Shown piece after piece: positions 1-8,342 of a stretch of 64,000 nucleotides of DNA (the stretch's first letter is position 1; each line of letters opens with the position of its first letter). This DNA is from Amycolatopsis arida (GTDB taxonomy: Bacteria; Actinomycetota; Actinomycetes; Mycobacteriales; Pseudonocardiaceae): positions 248,001 through 312,000 of the forward strand of contig NZ_FOWW01000007.1 of assembly GCF_900115565.1 (NCBI RefSeq), in the 5' to 3' direction. The translations under genes were made by a program, and so were the position numbers. The notes beneath the pieces were generated by a model. The model was given only the letters and a program-made list of their open reading frames with translations. It was not told the origin of the DNA and made no database searches.

Positions 1-219
1 GTGGCGCCCGGGTACGAGACCGAGACCGGTGGTGTCTACGGCGCCGAGGGGTTCGTGTACCAGGCGTTCGACCCGCTGCCGGAGTTCGACGGCTACCGGC
101 CGGCGCTGGGCGCGTGGATCGTCGGGGACAACGCGGCCGGCCTCGGCATCCGGGAGACCGCGGGACTGGTGACCGACGACGGCGCGGCGTTCGTCCCCCA
201 CCGCATCCCCGAGTCGTGA
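1..219 (+). CDS. Glutathionylspermidine synthase-like protein, C-terminal fragment
   Basis: Only the last 72 codons are inside the window; the gene begins to the left and ends with TGA at 217-219. The fragment carries GAWIVGDNAAGLGIRE (fragment residues 37-52) and ends in a PHRI stretch, as in the C-terminal ATP-grasp lobe of the glutathionylspermidine synthase family (ATP-dependent amide ligases). The DUF350 membrane protein 61 nt downstream is a usual neighbour of this family, which supports the call. The true substrate in actinobacteria is unknown, and the ATP-binding residues lie outside the window. Confidence 0.72.
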   Translation: MAPGYETETGGVYGAEGFVYQAFDPLPEFDGYRPALGAWIVGDNAAGLGIRETAGLVTDDGAAFVPHRIPES

Positions 220-280
220 TAGAAGCTCACCGACCGGAAGAATCCACCCGCGACAATCCACGTCCACACCGGGAGTACCT

Positions 281-745
281 GTGACGCTGCCCGCCTCGAC
301 GGCCCTCGCGCTGTCCGACACGTTCGGCACCGACCTCGTCCGCGGGATCGGCGCGATCCTGCTGTACGCGGTCGTCGGTCTGCTGCTGATGCTGCTCGGC
401 TTCTACGCGATCGACTGGAGCACGCCCGGCAAGCTGTCCGAGCTCGTCCGGCGGGGCCTGCCCAACGCGGTGCTGGTCACCGCGTCCGGGCTGCTCTCGA
501 TGGCGTTCATCATCGTCGTCGCGATCTTCAACTCGGCCAGCGACCTGACCGAGGGCCTGATCACCTCGCTGGTCTACGGCCTGGTCGGGATCATCGCGCA
601 GGTGGCCGCCGTGCGGCTGCTGGAGTGGTCGACCCGGATCGACGTGCGCTCGACGATCGAGGGCGAGAAGTTCGCCCCGGCGAGCCTCGTGGTGGCCGCC
701 GCGCACCTCGCGCTCGGTCTCGTGGTCGCCGTCGCGATCTCCTGA
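281..745 (+). CDS. DUF350 family integral membrane protein
   Basis: A 154-residue protein with four predicted membrane helices (about residues 22-44, 60-83, 92-113 and 133-153) and a short polar loop after helix 3, the layout of the DUF350 (YjfL-like) family. GTG at 281 is preceded by GGGAG at a suitable distance. It follows the glutathionylspermidine-synthase-like gene by 61 nt and is probably co-transcribed. The molecular function is unknown; the repeated pairing with such ligases suggests a membrane partner in envelope or stress physiology, which is inference. Confidence 0.8.
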   Translation: MTLPASTALALSDTFGTDLVRGIGAILLYAVVGLLLMLLGFYAIDWSTPGKLSELVRRGLPNAVLVTASGLLSMAFIIVVAIFNSASDLTEGLITSLVYGLVGIIAQVAAVRLLEWSTRIDVRSTIEGEKFAPASLVVAAAHLALGLVVAVAIS

Positions 746-897
746 CCCCCCGTTGTAAGGGAACTGTGACCTCCGCTGTGACCTGTCCACCAGCAGCGCG
801 CTGACCAGGAAAGACAGCACCCTTCGCGGTCGGTGACGCCTCGTCCCACCCATCCCGGGGGTCGGCTCGGCCCGTCTCCGGCACTACGGTTGCCGGT

Positions 898-1806
898 GTG
901 CGCCTACTGAGGACACCCGAGGACCGATTCGAGGACCTGCCCGACTTCGACTACGAGCCGCACTACGTCGACATCCCCGATCCGGACGGCGGCCTGCTGC
1001 GGGTGGGCTACGTCGAGGCCGGCCCGGCCGACGGCCGGGCCGTGCTGCTGCTGCACGGCGAGCCGAGCTGGTCGTTCCTGTACCGCAAGCTGCTGCCGGT
1101 GCTCGCCGACGCCGGGCTGCGCGCCGTCGCGCCCGACCTGGTGGGCTTCGGCCGGTCGGACAAGCCAGCCGAGATGGCCGACCACACCTACGCCAAGCAC
1201 GTCGAGTGGATGCGCCGGCTCGCCTTCGAGGCGCTGGACCTGCGTGAGGTCACCCTGGTCGGCCAGGACTGGGGCGGGCTGATCGGCCTGCGGCTGGTGG
1301 CCGAGCATCCCGGGCGGTTCGCCGGGGTGGTGGCCGCCAACACCGGGCTGCCCACCGGCGACCACGACATGCCCGAGGCGTGGTGGGCGTTCCGCGCCAT
1401 GGTGGAGAGCACCCAGGTGTTCGAGGTGGGGCGGGCCGTGCAGTCCGGCTGCCGGACCGAGCTGACCGAGGAGGTCAGGACCGCCTACGACGCGCCGTTC
1501 CCCAACGAGATGTACAAGGCAGGGCCGAGGGCGATGCCGACGCTGGTGCCGACCCGACCGGACGACCCGGCGACCCCGGCCAACCGCGCCGCGTGGGCCA
1601 AGCTGTCCACCATGGACATTCCGTTCCTGTGCGCGTTCTCCGACGGCGACCCGATCACCGGCCCGGTCGGCCCGATGCTCCAGCGGGCGATGAAGGGCGC
1701 GACCGGCCGGGAGCACCCGACGATCACCGGTGCGGGGCACTTCCTGCAGGAGGACGCCGGCGAGGAGCTCGGCGAGGTGGTTGCCCGCTTCGCCCGCTCG
1801 TACTGA
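898..1806 (+). CDS. Haloalkane dehalogenase (alpha/beta hydrolase)
   Basis: This 302-residue cytoplasmic enzyme should cleave carbon-halogen bonds hydrolytically. HGEPSWSFLYRKLLPV (residue 53 on) is the oxyanion-hole region of haloalkane dehalogenase subfamily I. VGQDWGG places the nucleophile at Asp124 with the halide-stabilising Trp125, the same numbering as classical DhlA. The catalytic His is H281 in GAGHFLQED, and the acid is Asp249 or Asp251. Start is GTG at 898. It stands alone, convergent with the ArsR gene 30 nt away. The physiological halogenated substrate is not known; an epoxide hydrolase is less likely because of the QDWGG and HGEPSWS pair. Confidence 0.88.
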   Translation: MRLLRTPEDRFEDLPDFDYEPHYVDIPDPDGGLLRVGYVEAGPADGRAVLLLHGEPSWSFLYRKLLPVLADAGLRAVAPDLVGFGRSDKPAEMADHTYAKHVEWMRRLAFEALDLREVTLVGQDWGGLIGLRLVAEHPGRFAGVVAANTGLPTGDHDMPEAWWAFRAMVESTQVFEVGRAVQSGCRTELTEEVRTAYDAPFPNEMYKAGPRAMPTLVPTRPDDPATPANRAAWAKLSTMDIPFLCAFSDGDPITGPVGPMLQRAMKGATGREHPTITGAGHFLQEDAGEELGEVVARFARSY

Positions 1807-1836
1807 GCGGGCGAAGGCGGGCGAGGGCGAGCCGCG

Positions 1837-2160
1837 TCAGTCGTCCGTCTCGGCCAGCCGCTTGATCGTCGCCAGCCGCCGGTCCCACTCGGCGGCCAGG
1901 TCGGCCATCCACCGTGCCGTGGCGGTGAGCGCCCGGGCCCGCGGGGTGTAACGCACCTCGCGGCCGGCCCGCGTTGAGGACACGAGGCCGGCCTGCTCCA
2001 GCACGGCGAGGTGCTTGACCACCGCCTGCCGCGACACGGGCAGCTCGGCGGCCAGCGCGGTCGCCGACGCCGTGCCCCGCGCGGCCAGCACGTCCAGCAG
2101 CGCGCGCCGGGTGGGGTCGGCGAGCGCACCGAGCACGGCGTCGACACCGGTACCGGTCAT
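1837..2160 (-). CDS. ArsR-family winged-helix transcriptional regulator
   Basis: A 107-residue regulator. Residues 8-25 match the ArsR opening (ALADPTRRALLDVLA) and residues 31-60 form the helix-turn-helix, with recognition helix SRQAVVKHLAVLEQAGLV. No metal-binding Cys cluster is visible, so it belongs to the non-metal ArsR group that usually travels with SRPBCC/AHSA1 proteins. Its ATG overlaps the TGA of the upstream SRPBCC gene (ATGA), implying translational coupling. It probably autoregulates through the GCAAC-N6-GTTGC repeats upstream of the linked SRPBCC genes. Confidence 0.9.
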   Translation of the reverse strand: MTGTGVDAVLGALADPTRRALLDVLAARGTASATALAAELPVSRQAVVKHLAVLEQAGLVSSTRAGREVRYTPRARALTATARWMADLAAEWDRRLATIKRLAETDD

Positions 2161-2591
2161 TCCTCGACGGACTTCCTCAGCTCGCCCAGCACGGCGTCCC
2201 AGCCGCCGATGTTGTCCTCGGCGGCCTGCCGCCGCTCCTCGGCGGACCCGGGGAGCGCGGCGAAGCCGCTCTCCACCATGCGTAGCCGAGTGCCGGCGCC
2301 CTCCGGGATCAGGGTGAACTCGACGAGTGTCGAGTTGCCGTCGCCCGGCTCCGCGGAAGGGAACCGGTTCGCCCATCGGTACGCGAGGTAACGTCCCGGC
2401 TCGATCTTCTCGATCCGTTGCGGGACCGACTCGTGCCCGCGGTGCTCCCCCACGATGAGGGCGCCCTCGACGAGCTCGAACCCCGTGGGGTCGGCCTCGT
2501 CGAGCCAGAACTCCGGTGCGGTCAGCGCGGCCCACACACGCTCTGGGGGCGCCGAGATCACGATCTCCCGCTCGATCCGGTCCATGTCCAC
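2157..2591 (-). CDS. SRPBCC/AHSA1 domain protein (first of two paralogues)
   Basis: A 144-residue START-like/AHSA1 protein: ISAPPERVWAALTAPEFW near the N-terminus, LAYRWANRF in the middle, and NSTLVEFTL with GTRLRMVESGF on the last strands before the long C-terminal helix. Such helix-grip proteins bind hydrophobic ligands; the ligand is unknown. GTG at 2591 was chosen because GAGGAG lies 7 nt upstream; ATG at 2585 is the alternative. It overlaps the ArsR gene by 4 nt. It is clearly paralogous to the protein at 2647-3084, and both have GCAAC-N6-GTTGC upstream, suggesting local duplication under a shared regulator. Confidence 0.88.
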   Translation of the reverse strand: MDMDRIEREIVISAPPERVWAALTAPEFWLDEADPTGFELVEGALIVGEHRGHESVPQRIEKIEPGRYLAYRWANRFPSAEPGDGNSTLVEFTLIPEGAGTRLRMVESGFAALPGSAEERRQAAEDNIGGWDAVLGELRKSVEE

Positions 2592-2613
2592 GGATGTTCT
2601 CCTCTCGCGATAG

Positions 2614-2629
2614 GCAACCAGAGAGTTGC
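2614..2629. promoter_or_regulatory. Inverted repeat GCAAC-N6-GTTGC, putative ArsR operator
   Basis: GCAAC (2614-2618) and GTTGC (2625-2629) are separated by 6 nt. The repeat lies 22 nt upstream of the GTG of the SRPBCC gene 2157-2591, in the 55-nt gap after the preceding paralogue. It shares its core with the two repeats near 3111 and 3145. Operator function is inferred from repetition and from the linked ArsR gene. Confidence 0.55.
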
Positions 2630-2646
2630 ATGGGTGGCGACGGGAC

Positions 2647-3084
2647 TCATCCCGCGGCGGCCTCCACCCGCTGCCGCAGCGCGTCGAGCTGCTCGGTCCA
2701 GCCACGGGTGTTGTCGTCCAGCGCGCCGCGGCGGGACTCCGCGGGCAGGCCGGCGAAGCCACTCTCCACGACCGCCAGCCGGGTGCCGCCGGCCTCCTCG
2801 ATCAGCGTGAACTCCACCAGCGTCGAGTTGCCCGCCGCGGGCTCCTGCCCGGCGAAGGCGCTGGCCCAGCGATAGGCGAGGTGGCGGGGTCGCTCGACCC
2901 GCTCCACCACGATCGGGAACTTGCCGTGCTCCGGGTTCTCGGCGACGAACCGCTCCCCCGGCCTCGGCTCGACGCCGACCCGGCTGCCGCCGGTGTCGGC
3001 CCACGCGAACTCGACGAGCTTCGTCCACACCCGCTCGGGCGGGGCGGCGATCAGGACGTCCCGCTCGATCCTGTCGATGTCCAT
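2647..3084 (-). CDS. SRPBCC/AHSA1 domain protein (second paralogue)
   Basis: A 145-residue AHSA1-like protein very similar in plan to its neighbour: RDVLIAAPPERVWTKLVEF at the N-terminus, LAYRWASAF, then NSTLVEFTLIEEAGGTRLAV and a C-terminal helix ending in RQRVEAAAG. ATG at 3084 follows GAGGAG by 7 nt. It is first in the three-gene group SRPBCC-SRPBCC-ArsR, and a strong inverted repeat (8+6+8) lies 17 nt upstream of its start. Ligand and function are unknown. The pair probably arose by tandem duplication. Confidence 0.88.
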   Translation of the reverse strand: MDIDRIERDVLIAAPPERVWTKLVEFAWADTGGSRVGVEPRPGERFVAENPEHGKFPIVVERVERPRHLAYRWASAFAGQEPAAGNSTLVEFTLIEEAGGTRLAVVESGFAGLPAESRRGALDDNTRGWTEQLDALRQRVEAAAG

Positions 3085-3100
3085 TCGGATCTCCTCTCGA

Positions 3101-3122
3101 TGTGCAACTACAGAGTTGCACA
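3101..3122. promoter_or_regulatory. Perfect 8-6-8 inverted repeat, putative ArsR operator
   Basis: TGTGCAAC (3101-3108) and GTTGCACA (3115-3122) are exact reverse complements around a 6-nt spacer. This is the strongest of three copies of the GCAAC-N6-GTTGC core. It lies between the SRPBCC start (3084) and serS (3182), so it probably covers the promoter of the SRPBCC-ArsR group. Confidence 0.65.
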
Positions 3123-3137
3123 TCTCTCCGGAATCGC

Positions 3138-3153
3138 GCAACCCGTAGGTTGC
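3138..3153. promoter_or_regulatory. Third GCAAC-N6-GTTGC inverted repeat
   Basis: GCAACC (3138-3143) and GGTTGC (3148-3153) pair exactly; the core is again GCAAC-N6-GTTGC. Its centre is 34 nt from the centre of the 3101-3122 repeat, about three helical turns, so two regulator dimers could bind the same DNA face. It ends 28 nt before the serS start and might also touch serS expression. Confidence 0.55.
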
Positions 3154-3181
3154 ACCTGGGTGGCGACTAGGCTCCTCACCC

Positions 3182-4450
3182 GTGATTGACCCGAGGATCC
3201 TGCGCGAAGACCCGGACGCCGTGCGTGCCTCGCTGCACGCCCGCGGTGAGGACGAGGGCGTGGTCGACAAGCTGCTCGCCCTCGACACCCGCCGCCGGTC
3301 CGCGATCGCCGCCGCGGACGCGCTGCGGGCCGAGCAGAAGCAGCTCGGCAAGCGGATCGGCGGGGCGCGCGGCACCGACCGGGACGGGCTGCTGGCCACG
3401 GGCAAGGAGCTGGCCGCCAAGGTCAAGGAGGCCGAGGCCGAGCAGGCCGCGGCCTCGGCGGAGTTCGCCGAGCTGCACGCCGCGGTGCCCAACCTCGTGC
3501 ACCCCGCCGCCCCCGCCGGCGGCGAGGACGACTACGTGGTGCTCAAGCACGTGGGCAGCCCGCGCGAGCTCGACTTCACCCCGCGCGACCACCTGGAGCT
3601 GGGCGAGGGGCTCGGCGCGCTGGACATGGAGCGCGGCGCCAAGGTCTCCGGCGCCCGGTTCTACTTCCTCACCGGTGTCGGCGCCCAGCTGCAGCTGGCG
3701 CTGCTGAACCTGGCCGCCGCGCAGGCGGTGGGCGCCGGGTTCCAGCTGATGATCCCGCCGGTGCTGGTCCGCCCGGAGATCATGGCCGGCACCGGGTTCC
3801 TCGGCGCGCACGCCGCGGAGGTCTACCGGCTCCGCGATGACGACCTGTACCTGGTCGGCACCTCCGAGGTGTCGCTGGCCGGCTACCACACCGACGAGAT
3901 CATCGACCTGTCCGCCGGGCCCCGCCGGTACGCCGGCTGGTCGTCCTGCTTCCGGCGGGAGGCCGGGTCGTACGGCAAGGACACCCGCGGCATCATCCGG
4001 GTGCACCAGTTCGACAAGGTGGAGATGTTCACCTACTGCCGGCCGGAGGAGGCCGAGGCGGAGCACGACCGGCTGCTCGGCTGGGAGGAGGAGATGCTGG
4101 CCAAGATCGAGGTGCCGTACCGGGTGATCGACACGGCCGGCGGCGATCTCGGCAGCAGCGCGGCACGCAAGTACGACTGCGAGGCGTGGATCCCCACCCA
4201 GCGGGCGTACCGGGAGCTGACCTCCACGTCGAACTGCACCACGTTCCAGGCCCGCCGGCTCAACATTCGCTACCGCGACGAGAGCGGCCGGCCCCAGGTG
4301 GCGGCGACGCTCAACGGCACGCTCGCCACCACGAGGTGGATCGTGGCGATTTTGGAGAACCACCAGCTCGAGGACGGCTCGTTGCGGGTGCCCGAGGCGC
4401 TACGCCCCTATCTCGGCGGCCGGGAGGTCCTGGAGCCGGTCGGCCGGTGA
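3182..4450 (+). CDS. serS: Seryl-tRNA synthetase
   Basis: A 422-residue class II aminoacyl-tRNA synthetase that charges tRNA-Ser (and tRNA-Sec where present). The start [18 protein letters not shown] and the following charged helical arm (to about residue 100) are typical of the tRNA-binding coiled coil. Motif 2 appears as [15 protein letters not shown] (from about residue 256) and motif 3 as [19 protein letters not shown] (from about residue 377). Start is GTG at 3182. The 3' end overlaps the opposite-strand gene by 51 nt. Essential translation gene; the full-length family size supports an intact enzyme. Confidence 0.97.
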   Translation: MIDPRILREDPDAVRASLHARGEDEGVVDKLLALDTRRRSAIAAADALRAEQKQLGKRIGGARGTDRDGLLATGKELAAKVKEAEAEQAAASAEFAELHAAVPNLVHPAAPAGGEDDYVVLKHVGSPRELDFTPRDHLELGEGLGALDMERGAKVSGARFYFLTGVGAQLQLALLNLAAAQAVGAGFQLMIPPVLVRPEIMAGTGFLGAHAAEVYRLRDDDLYLVGTSEVSLAGYHTDEIIDLSAGPRRYAGWSSCFRREAGSYGKDTRGIIRVHQFDKVEMFTYCRPEEAEAEHDRLLGWEEEMLAKIEVPYRVIDTAGGDLGSSAARKYDCEAWIPTQRAYRELTSTSNCTTFQARRLNIRYRDESGRPQVAATLNGTLATTRWIVAILENHQLEDGSLRVPEALRPYLGGREVLEPVGR

Positions 4451-5140
4451 GGCCAGCCGCACCGCGGCGTGCATCGTCACCTGGTTCGCGGTGAGCACCG
4501 GGATGCGCAGGCGTCGCCGCAGCGGCCCGACCAGGTCGAACGTCGGGACGTTGGTGCAGCTGACGAACAGCGCGTCGGCGGCGCGCAGGTCGAGGCTGGC
4601 GACCGCGTCGAGGACGTCGGCGTAGGTGGTCCGCCAGATGCCGCCCAGCCGGCCGAGGTCGACGCTCGCGCGGGTGGTCACCCCGTGTTCGGCGAGGAAG
4701 GCGTGCAGCAGTGCGGCCACCTCCGCGACGTACGGCGTCACCACCGCCAATCGGCGCACCCCGAGCTCCGCACATGCCCGGACCAGGGCGCCGGAGGTGG
4801 TGACCGCGGCCGGCGCGCCGGCCTCCCGCATGCCACGGACGAGCGCGGCCTCGCCGGCGGCGCCACCGGCGAAACTGCCCGAGGTGCACGCGTAGGCGAC
4901 CACGCTCGGCCGCGGCACCAGGAGGTCACGGGTGGCGCGGCGCACGCCGTGCGGGTGGCCGAGCGCGGCGGCCAGCCGGACGGTGACCGGGTCGGGCAGG
5001 TAGGGCAGCCGGGTGAGGTGCAGGCTGACGTGGTCGGGCACCCAGCGCCAGAGCTCGCGGTCGAGGGCGAAGTCGAAGGGGGCGATCACGCCGATCCCGG
5101 TCTGCGCGGGCGGGGTGAGCGCCGGGAGGTCGGGAACCAT
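4400..5140 (-). CDS. Maleate cis-trans isomerase / Asp-Glu racemase family protein
   Basis: A 246-residue protein of the Asp/Glu racemase superfamily, closest in pattern to maleate isomerases and arylmalonate decarboxylases. The two expected cysteines are present: Cys85 in [10 protein letters not shown] and Cys195 in [10 protein letters not shown], which would act from opposite faces of the substrate. With both Cys kept, an isomerase or racemase is more likely than a decarboxylase. The substrate cannot be read from sequence. Its last 51 nt are antisense to the end of serS, an unusually deep convergent overlap. Confidence 0.83.
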   Translation of the reverse strand: MVPDLPALTPPAQTGIGVIAPFDFALDRELWRWVPDHVSLHLTRLPYLPDPVTVRLAAALGHPHGVRRATRDLLVPRPSVVAYACTSGSFAGGAAGEAALVRGMREAGAPAAVTTSGALVRACAELGVRRLAVVTPYVAEVAALLHAFLAEHGVTTRASVDLGRLGGIWRTTYADVLDAVASLDLRAADALFVSCTNVPTFDLVGPLRRRLRIPVLTANQVTMHAAVRLASPADRLQDLPAAEIGA

Positions 5141-5314
5141 GGGCGTGCCCCCCGTGTCGAACCGGCTGGTTGACGCACACGCTAGGTTGCGCGTGGCGCC
5201 AGCGGGCGGGTGTCGCGGAGGTTTTCCCGAGGGGTAACACGACGTAACGGCGCAGGTCGGCGGTGTTCATCGGCCCGAAACACCCGGGCTGGGACGGACA
5301 CGGGGAGGGTGGAC

Positions 5315-5836
5315 GTGCGGAAGCATCGTCTGGTGACGCTGGTGGCGCTCGTGGCGGTGCTGGCCGGGTGCGCCAGCACGGTGCCGGGGACGGCCGTGCT
5401 GCCGCCGAAGGCGCGGCCGGTGGAGCAGGCGCCGCGCAACGACCCGTGCCAGCTGCTCACGCCGGCCGAGGCGAAGGGGCTGGGCCTGGCGGAGCAGGGC
5501 ACGTTCTCGCCGGGGAACGAGGCGCAGCTCATCCCGCCGATGTGCCAGTGGCGGCCGGCCGACCCGGAGGCGGACTTCGACCCGGTGGACGTCGGGATCA
5601 GCGAGGACATCGCCATCGAGGAGTACTTCGCCAGCAAGCCGCCGGTCGAGCAGCTCGAGCTTGGCGGGACCAGCTGGGGGCGGTACGAGAGCGTGTTCGG
5701 ACCGACCATCTGCAACCTGGCGGTGAAGCGGGGGAGGCTGGCGTTCGTCGTCATCGCCGGCGGCAACACCAGCGACCCGACCAAGGCGTGCGACGTCCCG
5801 AAGGCGGTCGCCCCCCTGGTCGCCGCCCGCCTCTGA
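5315..5836 (+). CDS. DUF3558-like secreted lipoprotein
   Basis: A 173-residue lipoprotein with a 15-residue hydrophobic signal peptide and lipobox LAGC (lipidated Cys19). After a Pro-rich linker comes DPCQLLTPAEAKGLGL, then MCQW, and later ICNLAVKRG and KACDVPKA: the Cys pattern of the actinobacterial DUF3558 family. GTG at 5315 was chosen because GGGGAGGG lies about 6 nt upstream and the signal peptide then begins correctly; the reading frame stays open further upstream but codes only a basic, improbable extension. Anchored to the outer face of the membrane; function unknown. Confidence 0.82.
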   Translation: MRKHRLVTLVALVAVLAGCASTVPGTAVLPPKARPVEQAPRNDPCQLLTPAEAKGLGLAEQGTFSPGNEAQLIPPMCQWRPADPEADFDPVDVGISEDIAIEEYFASKPPVEQLELGGTSWGRYESVFGPTICNLAVKRGRLAFVVIAGGNTSDPTKACDVPKAVAPLVAARL

Positions 5837-6242
5837 CCCGCTGACCGGACCCGCTGCTCCGCGGGGCCGCGTCCGCCCGCCCCGGGCCGAACCGCTCCAC
5901 CACCCCTGCTCTCGGGGCAACTCCACGCTGTTCCACCGCCGCTCCGAGCGGCGGGCGATTCCGGCCGGCGACCCTGCCCGAACGGCCCCGAAGCCAACCG
6001 GAACGCATCCGAAAGCCGCCCCCAAACGCTCGGAAAGCCGACCCGAAACGGCCCGAAAGCTCCCGAGAGTCGGCCGGAACGGCCCCGAAAACGATTCGGC
6101 CCGCCCCATAAGTAACCCCACCCGTTTCCCGGGGGGCCGTCCCAGGTCCATTCTATCGGTGGTCGGGGCGGCTGACGGGGGTCGCGGAAATCTGTGGACC
6201 ACCAATGGGTGATGTGGACAACTCCGCCCGCGCCAGGGTCCG
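5837..6242. other. 406-bp intergenic region between convergent genes
   Basis: No gene is supported here. It holds a roughly 110-bp run of GAA/CGAA triplets with near-helical spacing (5980-6090) and a DnaA-box-like TGTGGACAA at 6214-6222. Translations on either strand give only biased low-complexity peptides. It separates the DUF3558 lipoprotein from the oppositely oriented LhgO gene. Confidence 0.6.
5980..6090. repeat. Helically phased GAA(A) repeat tract
   Basis: GAA or GAG triplets start at 5980, 5990, 6001, 6011, 6033, 6045, 6055, 6065, 6077 and 6087, with a CAAA at 6023 filling the one gap. The mean step is 10.7 bp, matching one turn of B-DNA. The unit resembles a degenerate CCGAAAGC decamer to dodecamer. 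This can be seen directly; curvature or protein binding is inference. Confidence 0.6.
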
Positions 6243-7427
6243 CTAGTCGTGCACCTGGTCGGCGACGTACCTGGCGATCTCCAGCGCGCTGGTCGCCGCC
6301 GGGGAGGGGGCGTTGAGCACGTGCACCTGGCCCGGGGCCGTCTCGATCAAAAAGTCGTCCACCAGCGACCCGTCCGGGCGCAGCGCCTGCGCCCGCACGC
6401 CCGACCCGTGCCGCACGATGTCGTCCGGGCCGATCGCCGGCACCAGCCGGGCCAGGCTGGCCGCGAACCGGCGCCGGGACAGCGACCGGCGCACCTCGGC
6501 CAGCCCGGTCGGGACCGCGTACCGCCGGGCCAGCCGCCACGTCCCCGGGAAGCGCACCACCTCCGCCACGTCCCGGGCCGACACGTCCGCCCACCGGTAC
6601 CCCTCGCGGCGCAGCGCGAGCACCGCGTTCGGCCCGGCGTGCACGCTGCCGTCCAGCATCCGGGTCAGGTGCACCCCGAGGAACGGCAGCGCCGGGTCGG
6701 GCACCGGGTAGATCAGCCCGCGCACCAGGTGCCGCCGCTCCGGCCGCAGCTCGTAGTACTCCCCGCGGAACGGGACGATCCGCGCCCGCGGGACCAGCCC
6801 GGCCAGCCGCGCGATCCGGTCGGACTGCAGACCCGCGCAGTTCACCAACGCGTCCGCGCGCAGCACCTCGCCGCCGGTGGCCACCTCGACACCCCCGCGC
6901 GCCCCCGGCCGGATCCCGAGCGCCGGCGTCTTCAGCCGCAGGTCCGCGCCGGCCTCGGTGAGCAGCCGCACCAGCGCGCCGCACACCGCGGGGAAGTCGA
7001 TGATCCCGGTCGTCTCCACCCGCAGCGCCCGCACGCACGCCACCTCGGGCTCGTACTCCCGCGCCTCGGCCGCGGTCACCAGCTTCGCCGGCACGCCGTT
7101 GGCCTCCGCCCGCCGGGCGAGCTCGCCCAGCGCGGGCAGCTCGGCCTCGCCCGTCGCGACGACCAGCTTCCCGCACACCTCCACCGGAACCCCGTGCGCG
7201 CGGGCGAACTCGACGATCGAGGCGTTGCCGGCCACCGCCATCCTGGCCTTCAACGACCCCGGCTTGTAGTACAGCCCCGCGTGGACGACGTTCGAGTTGT
7301 GCCCCGTCTGGTGGGCCGCCCAGCGGTCCTCCTTCTCCAGCACCGTCACCCGGCAGCCGCGCCCGGTCAGCTCCCTGGCCACGGCCAGCCCGACGATGCC
7401 CCCACCGATCACCACGACTCGACGCAC
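6243..7427 (-). CDS. lhgO: FAD-dependent L-2-hydroxyglutarate oxidase
   Basis: A 394-residue DAO-superfamily flavoprotein that oxidises L-2-hydroxyglutarate to 2-oxoglutarate. It starts VRRVVVIGGGIVGLAVAREL, the dinucleotide-binding fold, followed by TVLEKE. HQTGHNSNVVHAGLYY with PGSLKA is characteristic of the LhgO/YgaF group, and HAGPNAVLALRREGY and a C-terminal NAPSPAATSALEIA follow. GTG at 7427 puts the Rossmann motif at the N-terminus, and the length is normal. It probably acts as metabolite repair or in lysine/glutarate catabolism, though no CsiD neighbour is present. It is a single gene, divergent from the GAF-ANTAR gene. Confidence 0.9.
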   Translation of the reverse strand: MRRVVVIGGGIVGLAVARELTGRGCRVTVLEKEDRWAAHQTGHNSNVVHAGLYYKPGSLKARMAVAGNASIVEFARAHGVPVEVCGKLVVATGEAELPALGELARRAEANGVPAKLVTAAEAREYEPEVACVRALRVETTGIIDFPAVCGALVRLLTEAGADLRLKTPALGIRPGARGGVEVATGGEVLRADALVNCAGLQSDRIARLAGLVPRARIVPFRGEYYELRPERRHLVRGLIYPVPDPALPFLGVHLTRMLDGSVHAGPNAVLALRREGYRWADVSARDVAEVVRFPGTWRLARRYAVPTGLAEVRRSLSRRRFAASLARLVPAIGPDDIVRHGSGVRAQALRPDGSLVDDFLIETAPGQVHVLNAPSPAATSALEIARYVADQVHD

Positions 7428-7517
7428 GGCTGCACAGCCTAAGCGAGCACGCCGGGCCACCCGACCTCGGGAAATCTCCTGGGGACGCGGTCGCCCCGGC
7501 CGCGTACTCTCGCGCTT

Positions 7518-8246
7518 ATGGCCGAGAGCCCCGCCGCCGAGTGGCGCGCACAAGTCGACGAGGTCACCGACGCCCTCGAGGCGTTGACGAGGACGCTGGA
7601 CCACGAAGAGGACCTCGGCACGATCCTGCGCCAGGTGTGCGTGCAGATCACCGAGGCGCTGCCGGACGCCGACGTGGCCAGCATCACCGTGCGGCACGGG
7701 GACACCTACGAGACGGCGGCCAGCAGCAATCCGGTGGTCCTCGACATCGACGCCGCTCAGTACCGGGCCGGCCAGGGTCCGTGCCTGGAGGCCATCGCCA
7801 CCGGCGAGGTGGTCCGGGTGGACGTGAGCACCGCGGTGGAGAAGTGGCCCGACTTCGCCAAGGCCGCCACGGAGGTGGGGATCCGCAGCTACCTCGCGGC
7901 GCCGCTCACCATCGACCCCGAGTTGGCCGGGGCGCTCAACCTCTTCGGCTACACCGACCACGGCTACCACGAGATCGACGCCAAGCTGCTCGAGCTCTAC
8001 TCCACGGCCGTCGAGGCCGCCGTGCGCAGCATCCGCCGCTACCTCGCGGCGCGCGACCTCGCCCAGGAGCTCCGCACGGCGCTGGCCAGCCGCGCAGTGA
8101 TCGATCAGGCGAAGGGCATGCTGATGGCCGCCCGGCACGTCTCCGCGGACGAGGCGTTCCAGTTGCTGGTCCGGCAGTCCCAGCAGCAGAACGTCAAGCT
8201 GCGCGAGCTGGCCGTACGGCTGGTCACCGAGTTGTCCCGACCCTGA
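7518..8246 (+). CDS. GAF and ANTAR domain protein (RNA-binding antiterminator type)
   Basis: A 242-residue regulator. Residues about 35-165 form a GAF sensor domain (AGQGPCLEAIATGEVVRV is the typical core) and residues about 180-235 an ANTAR domain with SRAVIDQAKGMLMAAR and SADEAFQLLVRQSQQQN. ANTAR proteins bind paired RNA hairpins and prevent termination. No paired-hexaloop target was found nearby, so the target is unknown. The following glycan operon starts 96 nt downstream and could be read through from here, but no evidence links them. Confidence 0.92.
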   Translation: MAESPAAEWRAQVDEVTDALEALTRTLDHEEDLGTILRQVCVQITEALPDADVASITVRHGDTYETAASSNPVVLDIDAAQYRAGQGPCLEAIATGEVVRVDVSTAVEKWPDFAKAATEVGIRSYLAAPLTIDPELAGALNLFGYTDHGYHEIDAKLLELYSTAVEAAVRSIRRYLAARDLAQELRTALASRAVIDQAKGMLMAARHVSADEAFQLLVRQSQQQNVKLRELAVRLVTELSRP

Positions 8247-8342
8247 CCGCGCCCGGGACCCACCGGAGGCGAGGGTACGGGCCGCACGGGCGCCGAGGGC
8301 GCTCCAATACACTGCGACCCGACCCAAGGCAACGGGAGAGGT

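Noticed and set aside
5837-6242. CRISPR-like or tRNA-linked repeat array
   Set aside because: Repeat units are only 10-12 bp with no spacers, and no cas genes are present.
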